Notes: generated by a model from the sequence alone, not told the origin. Counted from the stretch's first letter, positions 53,437-62,098 are shown. The stretch is DNA of 64,000 bases from Paenibacillus timonensis (GCF_022427145.1 NZ_JAKSXN010000014.1:1-64000), one strand, 5' to 3'. A program made the numbers and translations.

Positions 53437-54286
53437 GCAGCCAATCACCCCCGCGATGAAATTCAGTATCTGCTCCACCGGACTCAAAGGGATGAGCATC
53501 GAAGAAGTATTGGAAGCAGCTGCTCGGATAGAGCTTGACGGCGTCGAGCTGTGGGACGGCCATCTCGAGGCGTATCTGGACAGCGGCGGCACGACTTACG
53601 AGCTTGGGCGGTACTTATTGGAGCATAAGCTAAGCGTTCCGGTGATCAGTACGTACGCCGCCTTTTCCCAAAACGAAGAAGCCGATCTCCAGCAGGTCCA
53701 GCGGGCGGCCCGCTGGGCGGCAGAACTGGGCTGCCCGAGGGTTCGCACTTTCGCCGGGCATCTGCCGTCCCGCGAGTCGGACCGTTCGATATGGAACTGC
53801 GTATCGTCCGGTTTATCGGAGGCATCGAAAGCTTGCGCGGGGCATGGAGTCCGCCTAGCCATCGAAATGCACAATCGCACGCTGGCCGATACCATGGAGA
53901 GTATCGCAAAGCTCCTGGATCGCGGCGGGCCGGAGTTGGAGTTGATCTTCGACGGGTTTAATTTTTTCGTCGATCACCTCGATCCGTTGCCCGCCTTGAA
54001 TCGGTTCTATCCCCGGATCACCCACGTCCATTTCAAGAACTACAAATGGAACCGCCAGGACTGGGCCCAAAGCGTTCCCGTTTCCGTGCTGCAGGGAGAC
54101 AGCGATCATCGCGCGATCCTGCGAAAGCTGGCGGAGCTGGAGTATGACGGGTATGTCTCGTTTGAATATTTCGGCGATCAGGTCTTGGAATTAACGCAGT
54201 TGTCATGCCTCGAAGTGAAACAGGAATTATCCGGCGGAGGTGCGATCGTCCTTGAACCTGAATGTGGCGGTAATCGGTCCAAGTGA
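53426..54286 (+). CDS. Sugar phosphate isomerase/epimerase (xylose-isomerase-like barrel)
   Basis: A 286-residue TIM barrel of the AP-endonuclease 2/IolE-like family. Metal-site positions appear in GVELWDGH, AIEMHNRT, LIFDGFNFFVD, HVHFKNYKW and VSFEYFGD. TTG 53426 has GGGGGTGG upstream; ATG 53456 is an alternative. It and the Gfo/Idh/MocA protein are a common pair in cyclic polyol or unusual sugar catabolism. Confidence 0.88.
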   Translation: MSNKQPITPAMKFSICSTGLKGMSIEEVLEAAARIELDGVELWDGHLEAYLDSGGTTYELGRYLLEHKLSVPVISTYAAFSQNEEADLQQVQRAARWAAELGCPRVRTFAGHLPSRESDRSIWNCVSSGLSEASKACAGHGVRLAIEMHNRTLADTMESIAKLLDRGGPELELIFDGFNFFVDHLDPLPALNRFYPRITHVHFKNYKWNRQDWAQSVPVSVLQGDSDHRAILRKLAELEYDGYVSFEYFGDQVLELTQLSCLEVKQELSGGGAIVLEPECGGNRSK

Positions 54287-55574
54287 CCTGGTGGGTAAGG
54301 TGGTGGAAGTCGCAAGCGTGTTTCGGGAGTTAACCATGATCCCGACCCCCTATGTACATGAGCAGGATACGTTAGAGGTTGTGGCATGCGTTCGGGAGCA
54401 GGCGGATATCTTGCTCTTCACGGGGCCGATCCCCTATCAGCTTGCGCTTGATAGCGAGCCAGGCCTGCCGATGGTGCACGTGCAATATTCCGGAACCGCG
54501 TTTTTTAAGGTGTTGTTTGATTTCTACCGGAATCGTCAGGTAGAGATGGATGGGGAAGTCCGGATCAGCGTAGACGTGCTCCTGCGGCATGAGCTGGAAG
54601 AACAGCTAGACGAGTTGGGCCTGGCAAGCCGGCAAATTTACGTCAAATCCTATAGCGCCGGCACGCGCCACGAGGATCTGGTCGCTTTTCACTACGACCT
54701 ATGGAGCCGGGGGCTCGTCGCGGCCACCGTCACCTGCGTCACTTCGGTATACCAACAGCTTGTCGAGCTCGGCGTTCCCGCCTTTCGCGTCGTGCCTACG
54801 CAATCCGCCATCCGAGACGTCCTGAACCGGGCGCTTCTTGAGGGGAAGAACCTGCGGTTATCTAGCACGCAGATGGCCATCGGCATCCTGAGCATTGACC
54901 ATTTCGAGCGGGTCGTCAAGGAGGCGGCTTCCGAGTACGAAATCCAGCGCAAAAAAATCATTCTTCAGCAAATCCTGATCGACTTCGGCGAGGAAACGCA
55001 GTCCTTGATCAACTGGACGGATTCCAATGAAGTCTCCTTCATTACGACGCGCGGGATCATCGAACAGGTCACCCGCAAATTCGAACAGGCGCCGCTGCTG
55101 CTGGAAGTGATGGAGCGCCTGCAATGGAAGGCCAGCATCGGGATCGGCCTGGGCCGAACGGCAAACGAGGCGGAAGGGAAAGCCCGGGAAGCGCTGTTGA
55201 AAGCCAAAGCGGGCGGAGGAGGCAACTGCTTTCTCATGATGCAGGACGGACAGGTGTATGGGCCGATGGGGTCGGAACTGACGCTGAAATACTCGGCGCG
55301 CAGCGAGGACCCGGAGTTGATCTCGATGGCCAAAAAAGCCGGGCTGAGCGTCGGAACGCTAAACCGGCTGATTTCCCTGTGCCGCAGGCTGGACACTCGG
55401 GCCTTAACGGCAGCGCAGCTCGCCGAAGGGTTCGGGATTACGCTGCGCAGCGCCCGGCGCATCATGGCCGCGCTGGAGAAATACGAGTTGGCCACGATCG
55501 TCGGAGAAGAACAGCCGGTGGGGCGCGGGCGCCCAAGGCAGATTTACGCCCTGCATATCGACGGTTTTTTTTGA
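54252..55574 (+). CDS. Regulator with sensor-like N-terminus, cyclase-like domain and winged helix
   Basis: About 440 residues. The first 190 start VAVIGPSDLVGKVVEVASVF and include DILLFTGPIPYQLAL, like a small-ligand or PrpR-type sensor region. From about 210 to 340 the order MAIGILSIDHFERVV, LINWTDSNEVSFITT and IGIGLGRTANEAEGKAREAL matches the strand-helix plan of GGDEF/adenylyl-cyclase/GTP cyclohydrolase III folds, but no GGDEF signature is present. A winged helix follows (LTAAQLAEGFGITLRSARRI, then VGRGRPRQIYAL). The start is uncertain: GTG 54240 or TTG 54252 after GGAGGTG. It overlaps the isomerase gene and probably controls the cluster. Confidence 0.75.
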   Translation: MNLNVAVIGPSDLVGKVVEVASVFRELTMIPTPYVHEQDTLEVVACVREQADILLFTGPIPYQLALDSEPGLPMVHVQYSGTAFFKVLFDFYRNRQVEMDGEVRISVDVLLRHELEEQLDELGLASRQIYVKSYSAGTRHEDLVAFHYDLWSRGLVAATVTCVTSVYQQLVELGVPAFRVVPTQSAIRDVLNRALLEGKNLRLSSTQMAIGILSIDHFERVVKEAASEYEIQRKKIILQQILIDFGEETQSLINWTDSNEVSFITTRGIIEQVTRKFEQAPLLLEVMERLQWKASIGIGLGRTANEAEGKAREALLKAKAGGGGNCFLMMQDGQVYGPMGSELTLKYSARSEDPELISMAKKAGLSVGTLNRLISLCRRLDTRALTAAQLAEGFGITLRSARRIMAALEKYELATIVGEEQPVGRGRPRQIYALHIDGFF

Positions 55575-55667
55575 TCGGGAAAAAATAGGCGTTTCGGAGG
55601 ACAAAACGGGGGCATGGCGGGCATACAAATGGGGATATAGCATGATTCAAAAAAGGGGATGAAGCTG

Positions 55668-56966
55668 ATGGACCGCCTGATATTGCCCGCCGTGCCCAGC
55701 CTCCGCCAAACGGATGAGGCCCGAATCCGCCGCGACTACGAACGCTTCCGGCATACCGGTCTTCCAGCGCGGGTCGAGGCTTATGTGATGGAGGAATACG
55801 GCATCGACGTATCCTCGAATTATGGATCCGCTCCGATCAAAAACCCTTTCGGCAAAGCTGCCGGTCAGCTGTCCCTAAATGAATCCCAAGTTCTCACCGA
55901 TGCGCAGGCAGGCCTAGGGTTTGTCGTGCTGAAGACAGTGATCGCGGAGAACGGACAAGGTCACCGTTCGATGGAAGCTTGGGCCGTTAAGGATACGCGG
56001 ATGAAGGTGGAGCCCATCGTGGGGACAGAAACGGGCGATACCGGCTGGAACGTGACCTGGCATGGAAGAGGGTGGCATGGGACTTTCGCGGAATACTTGC
56101 GTTTTGTCGCTGCCTCGCTCCGCCTTGGACGGGAATGGGGAACCGTTGTCGTGCCCTCCTGCAAATATCATTTGCCGGCGGGGGACGACGACTTCGCGGT
56201 GGAGGAATATCTCCATACGACGCAGAGCTTGGCTCAGGTTTGGCGGAAGGCCGGAGCATCGGGTCCGCTTCAATTGGAAAAGGATTTCAGCCCGACCCTG
56301 GCCGGATCGGACCGGGCGAAGCAGCAGGAAGCGATCCTGCGGTGGTACCGAGAGGTGCCTAAGCTGATCCGATCGGCCTTGCCGCCGGGCGAAATACGGC
56401 TGGGCATCAAGCTGATGAATACGGTGTTCGATGATGACTTTCAGTTGAGGACGATCCGGACGTTGATCGAGGAAGGCGAGGTTCGGCCGGATTACCTGAT
56501 TTACGCCAATCGGTTATATAACCAAGCTCATCCGGATTCCGCGAAAGGCGGGGCTGCCTACGGCGGGCCCGATTTAAGTCGGCGGAATCTGCGTCTGCTC
56601 TCCCGGCTGCGCAGACTGGAGCTGGAAGGAGAACTGTCAGCGCCGGTTCCGGGCATTTCGGGGACGGGTGACGTGCATTCCGGCAAGATGGCGCTGGAAT
56701 ATGCGCTGCGCGGCGCCGAAAGCTTGCAGATGCATACCTTGTTTCAATTGCCTTCCAGCGCGTACGGCATGACCGTCGGCAGCAAGACGGAAAGGGCTTT
56801 GCATGAACTGTATTTTCATCCGCGGAACGGATTGGTCACCTGGATGCTTCATTTAAGGGAAACGGGGGGAATCGGACAGCGGGAGGGGATCGCTTCTTTT
56901 CGCGAAGTGACCTCCTGGTACCGGGAGCGGGGACGCGATTTCTTCGTGAGGGGGGTACACGAGTGA
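55668..56966 (+). CDS. Dihydroorotate-dehydrogenase-like flavoprotein
   Basis: A 432-residue barrel with DHODH/PreA-type landmarks: IKNPFGKAAGQLSLNESQ and FVVLKTVIAENGQG near the N-terminus, and YGGPDLSRRNLRLL, GISGTGDVHSGKMALEYALR and GAESLQMHT near the C-terminus, where FMN phosphate binds. AAAAGGGG supports ATG 55668 over 55659. It is too long for pyrimidine PyrD and lies among sugar-catabolism genes, so it probably reduces or oxidises a pathway acid. It overlaps the next gene by 4 bases. Confidence 0.75.
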   Translation: MDRLILPAVPSLRQTDEARIRRDYERFRHTGLPARVEAYVMEEYGIDVSSNYGSAPIKNPFGKAAGQLSLNESQVLTDAQAGLGFVVLKTVIAENGQGHRSMEAWAVKDTRMKVEPIVGTETGDTGWNVTWHGRGWHGTFAEYLRFVAASLRLGREWGTVVVPSCKYHLPAGDDDFAVEEYLHTTQSLAQVWRKAGASGPLQLEKDFSPTLAGSDRAKQQEAILRWYREVPKLIRSALPPGEIRLGIKLMNTVFDDDFQLRTIRTLIEEGEVRPDYLIYANRLYNQAHPDSAKGGAAYGGPDLSRRNLRLLSRLRRLELEGELSAPVPGISGTGDVHSGKMALEYALRGAESLQMHTLFQLPSSAYGMTVGSKTERALHELYFHPRNGLVTWMLHLRETGGIGQREGIASFREVTSWYRERGRDFFVRGVHE

Positions 56967-57946
56967 ATCATTACAGGGTAAGACAAGCCTTGGAATGGGG
57001 GCTCATCCCGGCCGTACCGGTGCCGCGTACACGCGAAGGACGCATTCACTTGCAGGCGCAGGAGGCTTATGCCCGGTATCTTGCGGCCCAATCCATTGCC
57101 GGTGTGGCCGTATGGGCACACACGGGGCGAGGGTTACATATGGCCCGTTCGGAGCGAATGGCGGTGCTGGAGCAGTGGAGAACGGCGCTTGGCGAATCCA
57201 AGCTGCTGGTGGCCGGCGTTGGAGCGCTCCCGGATCCTCGTTGGCTGGGCGTTTCCAGGATCAGCCAATGGAAGCAGGAGAGCTTGGCTATGGCAACCGA
57301 TGCGATCCAGGGGGGAGCGGATGCGCTGCTTGTTTTTCCGCCAGCGCTGTTCCGGGAGCTCCCGGACGCAGAGCTAGATCAAGCCATCGTTGAATATCAC
57401 CTGGAGTTATCGAAATTAGGCGTCCCGCTTATCTTGTTTTATTTGTATGACGAGGCCGGGGGGATTGCTTACTCCGCCGAGGTTCTGAGAGCCTTGTTGT
57501 CCCTTGAGATGACGGCGGGGATCAAAATGGCGACGCTCGACAGCGTCATGACATTACAAGACGTATCTACGCTGATCGCTGACGAATTCCCGGAGCGGCT
57601 GTTGATAACCGGGGAGGACCGGATGTTCGGGTACTCGCTGATGCGCGGGGCTCGCGGCGCCTTAGTTGGACTGGGCGCCGCGTTCCCGAACATTCAGCAT
57701 GACCTGATGCGGGCGTATGCCGCCAAAGACTTCGAGAGGTTCATGGAGTTATCCGGCCGGGTGGACGGCTATGCCGAGAGCACGTTTATCCGCCCGATGG
57801 ATAAGTATATTTTGCGCATGCTCTGGTGCCTTGCATTGTCCGGCGTGATCCCGGAAGAGGCGGCCAATGACCTCGCCGGTTACAGGATGGACCGGCAGGA
57901 AATCGCTTCTCTTCGCCGGGCCATTGAACGGTATCGCTTGTATTAG
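56963..57946 (+). CDS. Dihydrodipicolinate-synthase family aldolase (second)
   Basis: This 327-residue DHDPS/NAL-type barrel keeps the Schiff-base lysine in AGIKMATLDSVMT and the tyrosine in LILFYLYDEAGG. The loop normally GTTGE reads AVWAHTGRG. GTG 56963 overlaps the flavoprotein stop (GTGA), with GAGGGGGG upstream. It differs strongly from the first aldolase of the cluster, so the two may act on different intermediates. It is the last gene of the plus-strand cluster. Confidence 0.87.
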   Translation: MNHYRVRQALEWGLIPAVPVPRTREGRIHLQAQEAYARYLAAQSIAGVAVWAHTGRGLHMARSERMAVLEQWRTALGESKLLVAGVGALPDPRWLGVSRISQWKQESLAMATDAIQGGADALLVFPPALFRELPDAELDQAIVEYHLELSKLGVPLILFYLYDEAGGIAYSAEVLRALLSLEMTAGIKMATLDSVMTLQDVSTLIADEFPERLLITGEDRMFGYSLMRGARGALVGLGAAFPNIQHDLMRAYAAKDFERFMELSGRVDGYAESTFIRPMDKYILRMLWCLALSGVIPEEAANDLAGYRMDRQEIASLRRAIERYRLY

Positions 57947-57958
57947 TCCGCGCTAGGG

Positions 57959-60253
57959 TTAGGGCTGCGGCCAAACGGCGGTCACGTGCCGGTTCTGATC
58001 ATAGGCTGAAGCCCAATAGTAACCGGGGGCCACGATCCGCTGCGGCAGAAACCCCACCTCGCCGGACGGGTAGGTTAACGCTTCGGATGAACCGTTGGCG
58101 ATGCCGTCCGCGTCGGTCACCATTTCGATGTAGCGGCCACCGCTTTGCGTAAACCGGCCGTAAACGGCGGCAGGAACACCTTGGCCCGTTTCGAGATCGA
58201 TGATTTCCAAGCGGACTTCAGCACGTGTGCCGTTAAAGGTCACGTTCATCCCGCCGACGATCATCGGCCGCAAGTAGGTGGAAGAGGTCGCCGTCGCTGC
58301 GGATGCCGCCGGCGAGGTGGCCGGCCCGACATTGCCGCTGATGTCCATGGCCGCAACTTTATAATAATAGGTCGTATTCGGAAGCAATCCCGTGTCCGTA
58401 TACGTCAAATTTCGGGAGCTTCCGGCCCAATGCGCGTCATCCGGTGTAAAGTCGGGTTCCGTGCCGCGATAGATCAAATAATGCTCGATGTCGGAATTGT
58501 CCGTGGCCCGCCCGTAACTTAACTGCACCGATTGAAAGCCGGCAGCCGATGCCAGCGGCGGACCGGGCAAGGCGGAAGGCGGCTCCGTATCCGCAGGATC
58601 GACGCGCCAGAGGTGGCCGTCAGGACCCCAGACAGAGGGCAGCCAGCGGATCGAATCGTAGTGGTGCATGGCGATGCCGGCGAAAGCCGGATCCGCCTGG
58701 AACGCCGCATACACTTTATCCAGCTCGGCTTCCATATACGCGCGCCCTTCTTCGCGAAACGTGATCGTTTCCGGATCGCCGCTATTTGCGATGTCCAGCG
58801 TTTCCACGCCGATCACGACCGAATTCGGCTTGCCGATGGCATTGGCGTAGCTCAGTTCGCCTTGCGCTTGGGCGATGATGCCGACGCTGCCATCCGCCAC
58901 GTCGCGATAATCCATGATCGAGATATAATCGCTGAGATCCTGAACATGCTCGGATAACCATTTGGTTTCCCCGTTCCACGTAATCTCCTTGGCGCCCTCG
59001 CTGCTGTCGAACCAGCGCGGGATGGCCGGGCCGAAGGGCAGGTCAATGCCGGCGGCGTTCCGGCGATCGATCATTTTTTGCAGCACGTCCAGGTATTGCA
59101 GTTGAACCGAAGGCTTCTCCGCGTTGAACTCCGGCAGGATATACGGTTCGATGTCCACGTTGACGCCGTCGAATCGTTCGCCCGGAGCGGCAGCGATATT
59201 GTAATTGATGACCTTCTCGATTTCCCGGACGGCATACTCGTGATAGGGGGCCAGCGCTCCCATGTAGGGCGGCGTTGTTCCGCCGGCGATGCAGGCCTGA
59301 ACCTGGTATCCGTTGTCATGGGCCCAACTCACGAAATCGCGTACCTTGTCGGGGGACTCATCGAGAATATCCACCCCGCCGTAGGGGAACACGCCGATGT
59401 AAAAGGTCGTGATCGGGTCGGAATCAAAGGTGGCCGTGTCGTCGGCAAAAGCTTTTAGCGCGGATGTGGAACCGGGGTTCAGGAACAGGTTGTAGGCGGC
59501 TTTCTCCCAAATCCACATGGCGCGATCCTGCTTCTCGATCGTCACGGGTTCATGCGTTCCGCTTCCCGTGGAGGCATAGACGGTCGCACTTCTGCCGACG
59601 TTGCCATACTCGTCGGTCGCCCTGGCTTCCAGACTGGAGGTCTTGTCGCCAAGGTCTTTGGTATTCCAGGTATATTTGTAAAGCTTTCCGGACTTCACGG
59701 CTTTCTGCCAAGCCCCGCCATTGATCCGAACTTCGACCGATCGGATTTGATTCCTGGAGTCTACGGAAACGTGAATCGGGGTGGATTTCCCTCTGAGCTG
59801 AGCCCCATCGAGCGGATTCGTAATGGAAACGGCAGGTTTCGTCACTTGGGGATTATTCACGCGGATCGTAATGGGCTGACTCGATACGCCGTATCGGGTC
59901 GTGCTTTGCGTCCCTCTGGCAAGCAGCGTGATCTCGCCGTCATATCGGCTGGTGTCCAGCTCGGCGCTCCAAACTCCCGAGGCTTCGCCGTTTTCGCTGT
60001 CCGTCCAGGTCGGCAATTGATCCGTTCCATTGACGATCAGCACAATGTTGTACGCCTCCATGTACTGGCCGGACACGGTAAGCGTTCCTACCTCCACTTC
60101 ATCTCCGTTGGCGGGGGCATCAATCGTTACGAGGGAAGCGGCTGAGACCGTTGGGAGGGGGCCGAGCGGGTAAAGCGGAAGGAGAGAAGCGATGCATAGA
60201 GCGGCGAACAGCTTGAAGAACCCATCTTTTCGCTTAGCAAGTAACGCAAACAT
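57959..60253 (-). CDS. Secreted multidomain GH18-like glycosidase
   Basis: The 764-residue protein has a signal peptide (about 1-38, ending TVSAAS). Two Ig-like domains follow (about 40-130, 135-230; VTIDAPANGDEVEVGTLTVS and VSITNPLDGAQLRG). A barrel occupies about 240-560 with FDGVNVDIEPYILPEF near 361-376, which resembles the GH18 D-x-D-x-E motif, then a fibronectin III domain (about 575-665) and a C-terminal beta domain. Activity on chitin-like or other glycans is plausible. The aligned catalytic glutamate would be in DIEP. It converges with the aldolase gene with 12 bases between them. Confidence 0.85.
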   Translation of the reverse strand: MFALLAKRKDGFFKLFAALCIASLLPLYPLGPLPTVSAASLVTIDAPANGDEVEVGTLTVSGQYMEAYNIVLIVNGTDQLPTWTDSENGEASGVWSAELDTSRYDGEITLLARGTQSTTRYGVSSQPITIRVNNPQVTKPAVSITNPLDGAQLRGKSTPIHVSVDSRNQIRSVEVRINGGAWQKAVKSGKLYKYTWNTKDLGDKTSSLEARATDEYGNVGRSATVYASTGSGTHEPVTIEKQDRAMWIWEKAAYNLFLNPGSTSALKAFADDTATFDSDPITTFYIGVFPYGGVDILDESPDKVRDFVSWAHDNGYQVQACIAGGTTPPYMGALAPYHEYAVREIEKVINYNIAAAPGERFDGVNVDIEPYILPEFNAEKPSVQLQYLDVLQKMIDRRNAAGIDLPFGPAIPRWFDSSEGAKEITWNGETKWLSEHVQDLSDYISIMDYRDVADGSVGIIAQAQGELSYANAIGKPNSVVIGVETLDIANSGDPETITFREEGRAYMEAELDKVYAAFQADPAFAGIAMHHYDSIRWLPSVWGPDGHLWRVDPADTEPPSALPGPPLASAAGFQSVQLSYGRATDNSDIEHYLIYRGTEPDFTPDDAHWAGSSRNLTYTDTGLLPNTTYYYKVAAMDISGNVGPATSPAASAATATSSTYLRPMIVGGMNVTFNGTRAEVRLEIIDLETGQGVPAAVYGRFTQSGGRYIEMVTDADGIANGSSEALTYPSGEVGFLPQRIVAPGYYWASAYDQNRHVTAVWPQP

Positions 60254-60302
60254 CTAGATCTCCTCACTTCCTTCTTTGAAATAGAGAGACATTTTTCACC
60301 AT

Positions 60303-60327
60303 TGTAAACGCTTCACGAATTAGTGAA
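60303..60327. promoter_or_regulatory. cre-like half site and inverted repeat upstream of the GH18-like gene
   Basis: TGTAAACGCTTCAC at 60303-60316 matches the left half of the cre consensus fully. TTCAC and GTGAA (60312-60327) form a separate perfect inverted repeat around GAATTA. Both lie about 50-75 bases upstream of the minus-strand start. The rest of the 218-base divergent gap shows no further clear site. Confidence 0.45.
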
Positions 60328-60471
60328 TACTTCCGTAAATCGTCCGAAAAAGGAGGCTTGTCCAGCTCCCAATCCACTTGTATCTTGAGAAGGAAAAAAA
60401 GCTTAGTCCGTCTAATTCATTGGATGAGGAATTAGAAGGTGATCAGATCGCCGTTTGAAGGAGGAGAAGGG

Positions 60472-60951
60472 ATGTTGAAATTATTCGAGTATAACTGGCA
60501 GGTCCGCAAGGATTGGTTCGACTGGTGCGAGTCGGTCAACGAGGAAGAATTGATGAAAAAACGGGTCGGCGGCCTTGGATACATCCTCCCTACGCTGTAT
60601 CACATTGTGGCTGTCGAGTATGGTTGGATTTGCGGCGGAATCCAAGGGAAAGCCATTCAAATCCCTTCCTTTGAGGAGGTCGCCGGCTTAGGTCGGGTCC
60701 AAGATTTCTCTGCCCTCTGTCATGCGGAAGTCGCCCCCTTTGTTTACGAGTGGAAAGATAGCCTGGAGGACCGCGTGATGATCGACATCACGGATGACGG
60801 AGAACGGGAAGCCCATACCTACGGCGAAGTGATGCGGCACGTGATCGCCCATGAGATCCACCATATCGGACAATTATCCGTGTGGTCACGAGAAATCGGT
60901 AAGAAGCCGGTGACGGCCAATTTAATAGGCAGGGGGTTATTTCCCGGATGA
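60472..60951 (+). CDS. DinB-family metal-dependent protein
   Basis: A 159-residue four-helix protein. Metal-site histidines are in PTLYHIVAVEYGW and RHVIAHEIHHIGQL, as in DinB/YfiT proteins, which include thiol-S-transferases and stress proteins. ATG 60472 follows GAAGGAGGAG; the frame is open upstream without a better start. It overlaps the VOC gene by 4 bases. Confidence 0.9.
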   Translation: MLKLFEYNWQVRKDWFDWCESVNEEELMKKRVGGLGYILPTLYHIVAVEYGWICGGIQGKAIQIPSFEEVAGLGRVQDFSALCHAEVAPFVYEWKDSLEDRVMIDITDDGEREAHTYGEVMRHVIAHEIHHIGQLSVWSREIGKKPVTANLIGRGLFPG

Positions 60952-61382
60952 GCAAATCTTATAAATTTTCCCGGATTGGTTATGTGTATGTGCCAACCTC
61001 CAATATCGACAAGTCCATTCGGTGGTATACGGACCATCTGGAGTTTAAATTGATGAATAAATTTGAGGACCGCGGGTCTTACTTGGCCGTGTTGCATCAT
61101 CCCCATCAACAATCGATTGCGTTATTGTTGATCGAGACGGAAAGTCCCCAACGGCTTGAAATTCTGCGGAACGGAAATCCGTTCCCGATCATGGCGATGA
61201 ATTGCCCCGATATCGAATATACGCACGGGTTTCTGCGGAATAAGGGGGTGGAGGTGGAAGAGTTGATGACCTTGGGTAACGGGGAAGCCAAGTATTTTTA
61301 CTTTCGTGATCCTGAGGGGAACCTCCTTGAAGGGGCCTGGTCGATCTGGGATCCGGTCGATGATTACAAGGATGATTTTTGA
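60948..61382 (+). CDS. VOC/glyoxalase family protein
   Basis: This protein has 144 residues in two beta-alpha-beta-beta-beta modules: YVYVPTSNIDKSIRWYTDHL with a His candidate, then NCPDIEYTHGFL and FYFRDPEGNLLEGAWS with the ligand Glu. Such proteins are dioxygenases, lyases or drug-binding proteins. It is coupled to DinB. Confidence 0.9.
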   Translation: MSKSYKFSRIGYVYVPTSNIDKSIRWYTDHLEFKLMNKFEDRGSYLAVLHHPHQQSIALLLIETESPQRLEILRNGNPFPIMAMNCPDIEYTHGFLRNKGVEVEELMTLGNGEAKYFYFRDPEGNLLEGAWSIWDPVDDYKDDF

Positions 61383-61415
61383 TTTTGAACAGAACAGGAC
61401 AGGATCAGATCAACT

Positions 61416-61452
61416 CAACCCGGCTTTAGCATAAATATCCGAAGCCGGGTTG
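61416..61452. terminator. Terminator-like hairpin between convergent genes
   Basis: CAACCCGGCTT and AAGCCGGGTTG pair perfectly with a 15-base loop. It sits between the VOC gene and the convergent GyrI-like gene. No clear T-run is present. Confidence 0.65.
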
Positions 61453-61464
61453 GGCCGAGCTCTC

Positions 61465-61929
61465 TCACTGCAACATTTTAATAGGCACGCAGATTTCACA
61501 AGACTCATTCCGGATCATTTCCCCGGTGTATCGTTCCATCATCGGTTTGTCCTCGATTTGATATCCCATGGTATGAAGCATGGGCAACAATTCGGCCCAG
61601 GCCAACTGAAGGTCTTGAGCGGTGTGTTTTATCGTGAGAACCATGTAATCTCCACCGGCTATTTCACCGATGCGGATAGGTGCCTCTACCCGTACATCTT
61701 CGTCCGTCGAAATAACGATACACGCATCGTACCGACAGTTTTCCGGCGGCGTTGTTCGGGGGTTGTCTTGTGGAATCCCGAACAGGATCGCCGAGGGATT
61801 CAGTAGGCGATTGGCCTCCGCCCATGTTTTGATTTGCTCCATCGTGTGAACGTTGTCGGGACCATAGGGTCCCGCGTGCCTCGCATAAGCGATTCGATAG
61901 CGGGGAAGCGTTTCAAGCTTAAACTCCAT
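61465..61929 (-). CDS. GyrI-like/AraC effector-binding domain protein
   Basis: A stand-alone GyrI-like small-molecule-binding domain of 154 residues from ATG 61929, which lies behind AAGGAGGAATCC. It begins FKLETLPRYRIAYARHAGPY, the usual start of this domain, and has CRYDACIVISTDEDV and GGDYMVLTIKHTAQD. No DNA-binding domain is attached. A longer in-frame extension to 62049 lacks a start signal. It may sequester or hydrolyse a toxic compound. Confidence 0.88.
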   Translation of the reverse strand: MEFKLETLPRYRIAYARHAGPYGPDNVHTMEQIKTWAEANRLLNPSAILFGIPQDNPRTTPPENCRYDACIVISTDEDVRVEAPIRIGEIAGGDYMVLTIKHTAQDLQLAWAELLPMLHTMGYQIEDKPMMERYTGEMIRNESCEICVPIKMLQ

Positions 61930-62069
61930 TTTTGGATTCCTCCTTAAAGATGATTCATCGCGACTCAATCGCATCCTAACATGGTATAAAATGAATTTCC
62001 CTAAGTTTTTTAAATTTTTTTCAAGAGAATCGCCCTCAACGTTCGACAAAATCTCTGGACGAAGCTATG

Positions 62070-62075
62070 TATAAT
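62070..62075 (+). promoter_or_regulatory. -10 box of the PPOX-type gene
   Basis: A perfect TATAAT lies 24 bases before the start of the PPOX-type gene. No -35 at the proper distance is seen. Confidence 0.4.
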
Positions 62076-62098
62076 TTGGGTAAAGAAAGGGGATCAGC

